Origin: Candidatus Pacearchaeota archaeon
GTDB taxonomy: Archaea > Nanoarchaeota > Nanoarchaeia > Pacearchaeales > GW2011-AR1
Length of the DNA stretch: 64,000 nucleotides
Reading direction: 5' to 3'
Assembly (NCBI GenBank): GCA_002686195.1
Contig: NZAS01000186.1
Location: 3,052-67,051 of the forward strand
A model generated the notes under the pieces. That model worked only from the letters and a program-made list of their open reading frames with translations. It ran no database searches and was not told the origin of the DNA. Within the stretch, counting starts at the first letter, position 1. Every line of letters starts with the position of its first letter. This document shows, one piece after another, positions 24,677-31,765 of this stretch. The position numbers and the translations under genes were made by a program.

Positions 24677-25300
24677 TTACGGGATGAAAACCCGTTTAGC
24701 AACCGACCCTATCGCTCTAGTGGAGAAAGCATCAATAGCCCCTCCAGTAAAACCGCCTACTACAGGGGCCAGCTTGCCCAAATTGACCAAACCGTTTCCG
24801 TACTTGGTCACCAACTTTAAACCTACGTATTTGTTAATTTCCGCAATGGCGGCGTCAGGTATCGCTAATATTGCACGCTGGGTAAACGCAACAGACAGGT
24901 CAATGCCTGCACTCCGCATAACGTCCATCGCCATATTTCCACAGAGACAGGCATATATGAACACCCTAACCCGGTCGCTGTAGAGGTCATGCCGCCCCAT
25001 GTGCGCAATCGCTGCAGACATTCTGAGCTGCAGAAACAACGCAGTCGCCATGTTGGCGGGTAGCATCGCGGGCACTGTTAGCGCCCCTGCACAGTTAAAC
25101 AAAAACCCCGCGGTCCCAGCTTTGGTGGTTTGCCACCGCACCAAGGAATCCGCGCTTTCCCTTACGGTGCGAAACTCTTCTAAATAATCATCTGCCAGTG
25201 CTATGGCGGTATCTAAACCAGTGCCGCCATTTATAGCTTTGTCGTACGACCAATCTAACGTTTTACTTAATAGGTTGTTTGGGGTTTTTGTTTCGTTCAT
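24677..25300 (-). CDS. EcsC-family protein
   Basis: 207 residues. The core AGTAGFLFNCAGALTVPAML, then ALFLQLRMSAAIAHMGRHDLYSDRVRV, INKYVGLKLVTKYG and a C-terminal glycine-rich GGFTGGAIDAFSTR, matches the EcsC family. That family was named after a Bacillus protein linked to the Ecs transporter, and its biochemical role is unknown. Several moderately hydrophobic helices suggest membrane association. It precedes the transglycosylase gene, which starts just after it. Confidence 0.7.
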   Translation of the reverse strand: MNETKTPNNLLSKTLDWSYDKAINGGTGLDTAIALADDYLEEFRTVRESADSLVRWQTTKAGTAGFLFNCAGALTVPAMLPANMATALFLQLRMSAAIAHMGRHDLYSDRVRVFIYACLCGNMAMDVMRSAGIDLSVAFTQRAILAIPDAAIAEINKYVGLKLVTKYGNGLVNLGKLAPVVGGFTGGAIDAFSTRAIGSVAKRVFIP

Positions 25301-25326
25301 CTCTTTCAGTCACGTTTGGGTTTCTC

Positions 25327-25629
25327 CTATCGTTCGCTATGCTCCCTTATGGCTTTGTAATAACTGTCGTGAGACCGCGGATGCGTCCCGCCTCGACTCC
25401 GAGGGGCGCTGGGCGGGATAGCCGAGTACAGATCCTCAAACTGACGCGCGTACTTAGCGTCAAAAGGGTCTCGAGGGCTGTTTGTCCTAACCAGTCCCAG
25501 AACGGATAGTTTTTGTTTAAGGTTCTTAGGTTTGGGTCTGTATACGCCAAAATGGCTACAGAGCAGCCAAACCACATCCATAAAGGTCTTGGGAATTACG
25601 CCTTCGTCACGTAGATCTTCCAAACTCAA
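25327..25629 (-). CDS. Hypothetical protein, 100 aa
   Basis: N-terminal helices (VIPKTFMDVVWLLCSHFGVY), then a basic linker (RPKPKNLKQKL) and a serine/proline/arginine-rich tail. It lies between the multi-HTH gene and the EcsC gene on the same strand. A competing 76-codon frame inside it has no ribosome site. Function unknown. Confidence 0.5.
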   Translation of the reverse strand: MSLEDLRDEGVIPKTFMDVVWLLCSHFGVYRPKPKNLKQKLSVLGLVRTNSPRDPFDAKYARQFEDLYSAIPPSAPRSRGGTHPRSHDSYYKAIREHSER

Positions 25630-25656
25630 TACCTTGTAACAAATTACTGCCCGCTA

Positions 25657-26685
25657 TCACTTCCTTCGTGACTTTCGGTGCATGGGTTTACAGAAATAAC
25701 CACGCTTACGTAGGCTATGCATTCGGGCACTCGCAGCTTGGTTGGTGGTGTATTTGTAATAGCCGTCTACGTTCTTTTCCATAAACTCATCGATGGAGTC
25801 ACAAGAGTTCCACAAGGCCACCAGTTTCTCGGCCTCTTCGGGGTTAAATTTGCTATCAGTATTCCTGCGATGTTCGTCCAAGAAATACTTTAGGTTGTAG
25901 CCCTTCTTGCGATAGTAGCTGGCTTTTTGACTGGCCTTGGGCAAAGTCATGCCTAGTTTTTTGGCCGCTTCTTTGCCAGTACTCGCGGCGTCCCATATCC
26001 GTTTAAAATCATGCGCTCGCATGGCGATCGCCATTGTGGGGGTTACCAGGACGAGGCCGTGTGCATCGGCTAATAATTGCGCCATACGCGTGGTGAGATT
26101 CAGCTCTTTCGCAAAATCAACCAGTAGGGGTTTCTCTTTCGCAACGCGTTGCGCCACTTCCGCCGGTACCCGCTCCCACCTACTAGGGAACTTGGGTATA
26201 CCGCGCAGCTTTCGCCACTGCCGGACCCGCTCCCTAGAAACTCCAAGTTCTTTGGCAATGTCTATGTCTTTGGCCTTGCCAAGTTTCGCCACCGCCTCTT
26301 CGGTAAGTTTTCCAACGTACCCGGAAGACCCGTATTTAGCGGTGTGTGCCTTCTTTAGAGGTGAAAGACCCGCCCGACGTGCCCAGTAAGACACCGTCGT
26401 GGGTGTTATGTCGAACAACACCGCAAGTTCTTTGGCGGTTTTATTTGGACACAGGCGCAGAAAATCGTCTTTGCAACGGGAGAACTTGTCGTGCCTGTCG
26501 TGATTTAGGCCTAACGCCTCAGCGATGCTAAACACCACTCCTCGACTGACCTTGTACTGACGCATTAAGCCTGGGATGGTCTCTACGCGATACCGCGCCA
26601 AAAACTCCTCACGCGCGTCTTCTGATGCTTCTATACGCTTTTTTAGTCGCAAACCGCGTGCATGGGTCGTAGCTTTTTTACCCAT
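25657..26685 (-). CDS. Multi-helix-turn-helix DNA-binding protein, about six HTH units
   Basis: 342 basic residues built from repeated HTH-like units: about residues 36-60 (LMRQYKVSRGVVFSIAEALG), 82-108 (AKELAVLFDITPTTVSYWAR), 138-163 (IAKELGVSRERVRQWRKLRG), 188-210 (FAKELNLTTRMAQLLADAHG), 235-260 (AAKKLGMTLPKASQKASYYR) and a weaker last one. Such beads of HTH should read a long DNA site or many short ones. It is the best local candidate to bind the 36-bp array at 29147, though nothing in the sequence proves this. Confidence 0.7.
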   Translation of the reverse strand: MGKKATTHARGLRLKKRIEASEDAREEFLARYRVETIPGLMRQYKVSRGVVFSIAEALGLNHDRHDKFSRCKDDFLRLCPNKTAKELAVLFDITPTTVSYWARRAGLSPLKKAHTAKYGSSGYVGKLTEEAVAKLGKAKDIDIAKELGVSRERVRQWRKLRGIPKFPSRWERVPAEVAQRVAKEKPLLVDFAKELNLTTRMAQLLADAHGLVLVTPTMAIAMRAHDFKRIWDAASTGKEAAKKLGMTLPKASQKASYYRKKGYNLKYFLDEHRRNTDSKFNPEEAEKLVALWNSCDSIDEFMEKNVDGYYKYTTNQAASARMHSLRKRGYFCKPMHRKSRRK

Positions 26686-26744
26686 CTATCAAACCTAAAG
26701 ATTTGTGGGGCGATGCCCCTAGCGTGGCATGCCGGAGAGGCGAG

Positions 26745-27167
26745 CTAGGGTTGGGAAAAATTGAGTTCACCAAAATATTCGTTGTTAATGCTGTAGTAAC
26801 ACCGCCGTATGTTTTTGCGTTTGAGCACACTAAGACACATTGAACATGGTCTTGAATTGGCGAATCCATAGGTGTTGATTCGCACAACGATGACATCTCT
26901 ACCACTGACAATCTCCTTCGGAACAAAATGAATACACGCTATCTCAGCGTGCATGTTGGCTTCCAAAAACGGTCTTTTACGGCAAGGACGAACCCAGCCG
27001 ACCGATCTCCCTTTGTTATGACCACTTGAGTAGATGCGATTCTTCTTGAAGAGCGCCGCACCGTGCTTATAAGTACACTCTGATTTCAGAGCTTCTTTTT
27101 TGGCGCAAGCCAAAGCCTGCGCTAGGCCTTTCCCGAAATCTTCGAGAGAGACCTTTCTGCTAAGCAC
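26745..27167 (-). CDS. Cytidine/dCMP deaminase-like zinc enzyme, 140 aa
   Basis: Contains the zinc-dependent deaminase pair: MHAEIACIHF (H-A-E, residues about 72-81) and SRPCSMCLSVLKRKNIRRC (P-C-x2-C, near residue 105). Length fits a small cytidine or deoxycytidylate deaminase, which would supply dUMP for thymidylate. Substrate specificity cannot be read. A GTG start overlaps the end of the operon's upstream gene closely. Confidence 0.75.
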   Translation of the reverse strand: MLSRKVSLEDFGKGLAQALACAKKEALKSECTYKHGAALFKKNRIYSSGHNKGRSVGWVRPCRKRPFLEANMHAEIACIHFVPKEIVSGRDVIVVRINTYGFANSRPCSMCLSVLKRKNIRRCYYSINNEYFGELNFSQP

Positions 27168-27169
27168 TT

Positions 27170-27424
27170 CTATAGATGGACTATATCTGGAACCAGGAGG
27201 GTACCGGAATCAGTAAAGATGACTTCATCCTTGCTGCATTCCCGGTAAGCCTCTGCGGGGAGCTCAGGTAGCTCCTCGATGGTATATGAGACAAACCCGC
27301 CCTTATCCATTGGTATGCCCGTAACGTGCTGAGAAACAACACGTTCTTCTTTAGCGGTAAAATATTTCGTCACCTTTCCTAGGCTGTTCACATAGCCTGT
27401 GACACTAAAATACTTTGTTGTCAT
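27170..27424 (-). CDS. Hypothetical protein, 84 aa
   Basis: Strand-rich 84-residue protein (KYFSVTGYVNSLGKVTKYF at the N-terminus) with acidic middle. It precedes the deaminase gene with only two bases between. The 225 bases upstream of it (27425-27649) hold no gene that I can support. Confidence 0.55.
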   Translation of the reverse strand: MTTKYFSVTGYVNSLGKVTKYFTAKEERVVSQHVTGIPMDKGGFVSYTIEELPELPAEAYRECSKDEVIFTDSGTLLVPDIVHL

Positions 27425-27649
27425 TGTGTCCTCGTGCGTGTGCTCGGTTTAGCGGTGTATAGCTTTATTGTTCTACGCTCTTTATGTTTGCGGGGTTGCG
27501 CAAACCAGTAAGGTTAATACCTAAAAACAAACTAAAAACAGCGTAACGCCGTCGAGAGTAATTCTCCACTAGAACTTTGTAAATAGCTGTACGTAACCTG
27601 GGCGACGCGGAACCGTTTTATGAGTCCCGCGTCGCTCAGGCGTATTTCA

Positions 27650-28717
27650 TTACGCTCCGTGAGAGCGTCCGCGCTTCTCCTCCCAGTAAGTGAGGTGCGG
27701 CGGAATCGGAAGGTCTTCTTCCAAGCGCATCTGCTTCCACGCATCGGCCAACAACTGCTTGACCATCACCCGGTTACACGTAGACATGACGTGCTTGTCC
27801 TTACCCGCGCGAATGGCTTTGTCCGGACCAGCGCTGCACTTGGGGCATGCGCCGTCCTTGTAGGCCGTTGGAACCTCCGTGGTGCTGTGCTTGCTCTCAC
27901 TCTTACAAGTAGCACAAGCTTCGTAACCCCAGGCGGTGTCGAAGTCGCCTCGAGTGTTCAGGTACCACATGTGGTCCCAGAACCTTTCCACGTAAGGTCC
28001 GCGGATCAATTTCTTACCGCGGAGGGTGTCCTTGCGCTTCCAGCCCTTTTTCACCAGGGCGTCGATCTCCGCCTTGTCCTTCCCGTCGATGTTACGGACA
28101 CAGCCCCGCAGCAAATTGACAGGCAGAACGCCCAACATCTTTGCCCGCACGTTCATGGAGAAGGCATTGACGACACCCTTCTCACGACGAGGACTCCGGC
28201 CGCGACCATTCGAGGTAGGAACCACATTGAGGCCCGCAAAACTCCAGTAGGAACTGGGGCGCTCACCCTTGTAGGGGTCGAAGTGGCTGATAATAAAGCC
28301 GGCCATGAGAGGACCGACGCCGTCGATGTCCAACAACCAACGACCCGCCTTGAATTTACGGGTCAAGCGGTCAATGTCCTTCTCGTAGTCTTTGAGAAGA
28401 GCGTCGCCTCGTACAGCAAAGTCCTCCATCCGGTCCAGGTGTTCCGGGAGAAGGTGGATATTGGCACCACCCTTCTTGGGCCCTTTCTTGGGCAAGGGCT
28501 GACCGTCTGCGAGCGCTACGAGCGCCTTTTCGCGGTCTTTGGAGGTTGGGACGTGGATGCCGCGTTGTTTGGCGGAAATTTTCCAACGCTGCCAGTCGTA
28601 GTAATTGTTAACCAGCGCGCGCAAAAATACGCGATCAGGGTTCATGTCGTAGGGTGTCCACTCTGATTCTGGTGTGTTTTTGGCTACCAATTTAATCTCC
28701 TTGGCATGTTTGGGCAT
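27650..28717 (-). CDS. Helix-hairpin-helix protein resembling the C-terminal domain of IS110 transposases
   Basis: 355 residues. Residues about 125-210 (LLDIDGVGPLMAGFIISHFD, then SSYWSFAGLNVVP and GRGRSPRREKG) follow the IS110/IS116/IS902 C-terminal domain: G-x-G hairpin, a following A-G-L, then a basic G/R/K segment. CATCKSE and CPKC near residue 285-305 form a probable zinc site. I do not see the N-terminal RuvC-like DEDD motifs of IS110 enzymes, and there are no IS ends. It may be a domesticated DNA-junction-binding protein. Confidence 0.55.
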   Translation of the reverse strand: MPKHAKEIKLVAKNTPESEWTPYDMNPDRVFLRALVNNYYDWQRWKISAKQRGIHVPTSKDREKALVALADGQPLPKKGPKKGGANIHLLPEHLDRMEDFAVRGDALLKDYEKDIDRLTRKFKAGRWLLDIDGVGPLMAGFIISHFDPYKGERPSSYWSFAGLNVVPTSNGRGRSPRREKGVVNAFSMNVRAKMLGVLPVNLLRGCVRNIDGKDKAEIDALVKKGWKRKDTLRGKKLIRGPYVERFWDHMWYLNTRGDFDTAWGYEACATCKSESKHSTTEVPTAYKDGACPKCSAGPDKAIRAGKDKHVMSTCNRVMVKQLLADAWKQMRLEEDLPIPPHLTYWEEKRGRSHGA

Positions 28718-28719
28718 GG

Positions 28720-28851
28720 TTAGCCCATGAAATCATTGATACGAGGATCTCTGTTACCTGCTACGGCTTCAGCAAATACTCGTGCCAGCTCGGGACCTTC
28801 ATGATGAATGAGTCCCATACAGATCAACCTCAAAACATCGCCGGACAACAT
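28720..28851 (-). CDS. Hypothetical helical protein, about 43 aa (start uncertain)
   Basis: The frame is open to 29004, but the upstream part overlaps the cysteine-rich gene at 28878 and does not look protein-like. From the ATG at 28851 the product is helical (LRLICMGLIHHEGPELARVF). It abuts the start of the IS110-like gene downstream. Ribosome site weak. Confidence 0.4.
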   Translation of the reverse strand: MLSGDVLRLICMGLIHHEGPELARVFAEAVAGNRDPRINDFMG

Positions 28852-28877
28852 TTGCCGGCCTAACAGGGAGCTGAGTG

Positions 28878-29144
28878 TCAGGAAGCCTCTTTCCCAATCA
28901 ATCTCAGCACTCGATCCCTGTCCTGATTGAACATCGGGCTCGAGCACCCTGCTCCTATTGCCATGGCCTCTTTCAACCAAGGCTTTTCCGTCACTAGTCG
29001 GCATGTGTATTCTCCGGGGGCATCTCCTTGTAAATAAGTACAGTTTTTAAGGGGCGCGCCGTTGGCCACTCCAATGGCGCACGTCGCTACTTTGCAGCAA
29101 TAGCCGCTTCTAACGCAGGGCGCTGCGCGCGTTTTCAGGTGCAT
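28878..29144 (-). CDS. Cysteine-rich phage protein, 88 aa
   Basis: Seven cysteines, including CVRSGYCCKVATC at residues 10-22, then NCTYL and TCRLV. Small phage proteins with a GYCC motif are common and may bind zinc or an iron-sulfur cluster; no function is known. Its ATG lies two bases from the first box of the 36-bp array and has no recognisable ribosome site, so its start is uncertain. Confidence 0.55.
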   Translation of the reverse strand: MHLKTRAAPCVRSGYCCKVATCAIGVANGAPLKNCTYLQGDAPGEYTCRLVTEKPWLKEAMAIGAGCSSPMFNQDRDRVLRLIGKEAS

Positions 29145-29146
29145 AG

Positions 29147-29850
29147 GGCTCGCTCATCAAATAGGGGTTACTCTCCTGCAAAGGCTCGCTTCTGCTACCG
29201 GGGGGATTTTTAGTCCTTTGGCTCGCTTTCATCGCCTGGGTTTCTCAATCTGCGGGGCTCGCTTTCGCTCTTAGGGTTTCTCGGGAAGACAGGCACGCTT
29301 TTTAGTACAGGGTGACTCTTCGGCTTTGGCGCGCTCTAGTTGTTCGGGTTATTCGAATACACGGGCTCGCTCGTCGTATCAGGGTTTCTCGAACCCAAAG
29401 GCTCGCTCATAGGAATAGTTCCCCTCTTCATCTTTGGCGCGCTTTCTCCACCAGGGTGTCTCATAGCTTTTGGCTCGCTTTTCTCCGTAGGGTGTCTTCT
29501 GATCTAAGGCTCGCTTAGCAGGTATGGGTTTCTTTCCGCCAAAGGCTCGCTCTGCAAGTCAGGGTTTCTACTTGGGAATGGCTCGCTGCCTGGCTAAGGG
29601 TTGCTGCGACTTTGGGGCACGCTATCTGGGTAGGGGTTCCTCCAACTTTATGGCTCGCTCTCAATCTAAGGGTCTCTTTGCTTGACGGGCTCGCTCTATC
29701 CGTAAGGGTTTATCTCTTGAGTGAGGGCTCGCTCATCAAAAAAGGGTCTCTTCTCGTATCAGGCTCGCTCATTACCCGGGGGTTACTTGGCGAGTCCGGC
29801 CCGCTCTGGTGTGCTGGTTATCTCGGCTCTAGGGGCTCGTTCAATTGTTC
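29147..29850. repeat. 36-bp array: two related boxes alternating every 18 bp, about 20 units
   Basis: Unit plan GGCTCGCT-N10-GGGTTTCTC-N9. The first box starts at 29147, 29183, 29220, 29256, 29292, 29328, 29364, 29400, 29436, 29472, 29508, 29544, 29580, 29616, 29652, 29688, 29726, 29762, 29798 and 29834. All steps are 36 bp except one of 37 and one of 38. The second box sits 18 bases after each. The two boxes are alike (GG-[CG]-T-[CT]-[GT]-CT), so the basic period is 18. The 9-10-base fillers differ in every unit. Position 4 of the first box varies (T, A, G, C). No single frame is open throughout. See findings. Confidence 0.9.
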
Positions 29851-30081
29851 CTTGGCGGACACAGACGCTATCAGCTCTTTATGTGTCACATAACCGTATA
29901 AGTGGCGTTGGTTGCCGCATAACTCACAACTGCAAGGCCTGCAGTGTGTTGCCGCCAACTTCCCTATTCTGGTGGGGTTTTCCAAATCAGAAGTGTTCCC
30001 CCATATCTTAGAAATCTTCCTGGCGTAACTTTTGGCCTTTCTAACGTACTTGCGCCGCAAGGCGCGACCTCTTCCAGACAT
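29818..30081 (-). CDS. Small basic Cys-rich phage protein, 87 aa
   Basis: Excellent ribosome site (AGGAGGTGAG) before the ATG. Basic N-terminus (RGRALRRKYVRKAKSYARK), then CRPCSCELCGNQRHLYG near residue 48, a pattern seen in small phage and bacterial proteins of unknown role, probably zinc-binding. Its last codons run into the final units of the 36-bp array. Confidence 0.65.
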   Translation of the reverse strand: MSGRGRALRRKYVRKAKSYARKISKIWGNTSDLENPTRIGKLAATHCRPCSCELCGNQRHLYGYVTHKELIASVSAKEQLNEPLEPR

Positions 30082-30089
30082 CTCACCTC

Positions 30090-30375
30090 CTGCTACACAC
30101 GTATTTCTGCTCTCGAAGTAACTGGGTCATGTCCGGGCGCGCGCAGCGCGCAGTCGACCCAGACAGCGTTTCGCTGCCAGACAAAGTGTCATAGCTGTGT
30201 AATTGGCGTTGTGGCACACACGTATTTCTACGTTCAGGTATAACTTAGAAGAGGACCTGGCCGGTTCGGCGCCCCGTGGGCGCTGTCTTCTTGGACAACG
30301 TAACGCTGTCAGACAACAAATCACTGTGTGCTAACCGCGCGCGCGACACACGGTATCTTCACGTCGCATAAGAAA
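30090..30375 (-). promoter_or_regulatory. Three tandem promoter-like motifs with hairpins
   Basis: On the minus strand GAAATACGTGTGT occurs at 30107-30095 and 30228-30215, and a close variant (GAAGATACCGTGTGT) at 30360-30346. Each has a TTA-type box 11-12 bases upstream. Between them are hairpins (TGGGTC/GACCCA, GCGCGC pairs, CAGCG-TTT-CGCTG), and the first two repeat in the same order with diverged sequence, so the unit of about 120 bases is duplicated. The first copy reads straight into the gene at 30081. Confidence 0.45.
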
Positions 30376-30390
30376 TTTGCGACTCGTGAG

Positions 30391-30516
30391 TTAGGGTTTG
30401 CTTGTCATCTTGCTAGATCTCAGGCAGTTCTTACAGGTAACTTCTTCTCGGGAGCGCCAGCGTAGCGTCTTCTGCTCGAGGCCAACCCCACAGTAAGTCT
30501 GCTGCTCAGTAGACAT
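30391..30516 (-). CDS. Small zinc-finger-like protein, about 41 aa
   Basis: From the ATG at 30516: STEQQTYCGVGLEQKTLRW, then EEVTCKNCLRSSK. The pattern (C-G ... T-C-x2-C) is common in tiny phage proteins and occurs again in the gene at 48697. The open frame extends upstream to 30645, but that part is less convincing. Function unknown. Confidence 0.5.
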   Translation of the reverse strand: MSTEQQTYCGVGLEQKTLRWRSREEVTCKNCLRSSKMTSKP

Positions 30517-30651
30517 CCTGTAATGTATCAATGCCTTCTTCCGCTTCTGAAGGGCTATCTTTTGAAGCTCTACGTGGTCTGCCTGCGGTGCGCGACGCGG
30601 CGCAGGATGGCTGCCACCTGCTAAGCATGAAAGGTAATGTCGCAAAACGCT

Positions 30652-30807
30652 CTATATCCTTGGGTTTCTGTCGTCCTTTGGCGGTAGCGACCTGAGAGTT
30701 GCCTCTAACTCCAGTATACGCTTTCTAAGAACCTTATTCTCGTCAGAAAGCTTTTTATTGATTTCTTCCAGCTCTGCGCGCTGTCTTACAGCGTAATGCC
30801 CTTCCAT
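30652..30807 (-). CDS. Leucine-zipper coiled-coil protein, 51 aa
   Basis: Short frame with a GAGGAAGG ribosome site. Residues 10-42 form a clear heptad coil (RAELEEINKKLSDENKVLRK, then ILELEATLRSL). It is likely a dimer, perhaps an assembly or regulatory partner. No family recognised. Confidence 0.6.
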   Translation of the reverse strand: MEGHYAVRQRAELEEINKKLSDENKVLRKRILELEATLRSLPPKDDRNPRI

Positions 30808-30819
30808 ACCTTCCTCATA

Positions 30820-31164
30820 TCAAGCGGACACCTGTCCCACCAGTCTTATTATAGCCATCTTCACTTCTTCGTAGGGTTCGTTGAGGAAGTAGCCATCGTT
30901 CATTGTGGTGAGTAGGTACGTATTGGGTACAAACAACTTTGTGATCGGTGCGTTTTCTGTATCAAATTTCTGATAGTTCTGCGACGCCCAGCCCAAAGGA
31001 ACGGGCACTACGGACGCTATTTGCGCCACATTGAACAAATGCGGATGCAGCAGGGTACCTATATCCTTGATTGTCGAACCTAGTTCTTGGGTCTTGTAGC
31101 CCGCCAAGCGGGACAAGTAGGTCTCTGTTACAGCGGTAAATTCTATAAAAACACTTTCGGGCAT
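30820..31164 (-). CDS. Hypothetical protein, 114 aa
   Basis: AAAGGAAA precedes the ATG. Mixed alpha/beta protein with a moderately hydrophobic centre (HLFNVAQIASVVPVPLGWA) and a C-terminal helix. No family recognised. It is followed within 12 bases by the coiled-coil gene. Confidence 0.55.
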   Translation of the reverse strand: MPESVFIEFTAVTETYLSRLAGYKTQELGSTIKDIGTLLHPHLFNVAQIASVVPVPLGWASQNYQKFDTENAPITKLFVPNTYLLTTMNDGYFLNEPYEEVKMAIIRLVGQVSA

Positions 31165-31597
31165 ACGGTTTCCTTTTCATATCCACGATATTCGTTTATC
31201 GGAATCCCAGCTCCCGGAATTCCTTCGCTCGGGTTTCGGGCCAGCCGCGGGCCGAAGGCATCAGCGGCGTTCTAGAGCCTGAAGGCCGGCGAGGAATTGC
31301 CGGGTGCAGGGATGGAGAGCAAGCGCAGTCTATGAGGACCACGATAACTACGGGTGAAGCGTTGCGCTTCGGTTGTGCAAACCAATCTCTTTGGATCGGT
31401 ACTTCAAACGCTGGATATTCTTAGTGTAAGAGCTCTACGACGTCAGCGGAGTATGCGTTGTGCGAGCGCGCTAAGCGCGACTTAAAGCACATGGCCAACG
31501 GTACGTACCACTATGTAAGCGTAACGCCTACAAGGTCTATTAGACACTAGAGCTGTCATGTACTGCGGCTATCCATAATTGGATCGTCGTTTCTTAA
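31165..31597 (-). other. Non-coding, hairpin-rich spacer of about 430 bases
   Basis: No frame here has a ribosome site or protein-like composition. It contains clear inverted repeats: CCTTCG/CGAAGG around a G/C-rich stem (31222-31259), GAAGCG-TTG-CGCTTC near 31355 and CGCGC-TAA-GCGCG near 31470. It lies between the zinc protein at 31765 and the gene at 31164 and may be a structured leader or an independent small RNA. Confidence 0.4.
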
Positions 31598-31765
31598 CTA
31601 AAGGGTTAAGTCGGTCACGTCTCCGGCATGGTCCGCCTCCCGTTGTGGGCCATTGTCCAAGCCACAACTCGGACAAGTTCTTACATGCATGTTCTTCTTG
31701 CTTACCTTGGTTCTGTATCGTTCATTGCAGCCAGTACATTTCACCGGCATTACCTTCTTAGGCAT
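31598..31765 (-). CDS. Zinc-ribbon mini-protein, 55 aa
   Basis: A GGAGGGGG site precedes the ATG at 31765, whose codon lies within the end of the upstream gene. Two pairs, CTGC and CPSC, lie about 21 residues apart (VKCTGCNERYR; RTCPSCGLDNG). Highly basic. Function unknown. Confidence 0.6.
   Translation of the reverse strand: MPKKVMPVKCTGCNERYRTKVSKKNMHVRTCPSCGLDNGPQREADHAGDVTDLTL

Noticed and set aside
27650..28717. An intact insertion sequence
   Set aside because: No terminal repeats, no target duplication, and the catalytic N-terminal half of IS110 enzymes is not seen.
29219..29725. A repeat protein encoded on the plus strand of the array (A-R-[SF]...G-[FVY]-S every 12 residues), possibly with recoded TAG
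   Set aside because: TAG and TGA stops both occur, the +1 and +2 phase breaks shift the frame, there is no ribosome site, and in the other frames conserved wobble bases do not fit coding.
29147..29850. CRISPR array reading of the 36-bp repeat
   Set aside because: Conserved parts are only 8-9 bases and fillers 9-10 bases; no cas-type gene is nearby. The period matches a CRISPR repeat length by chance.
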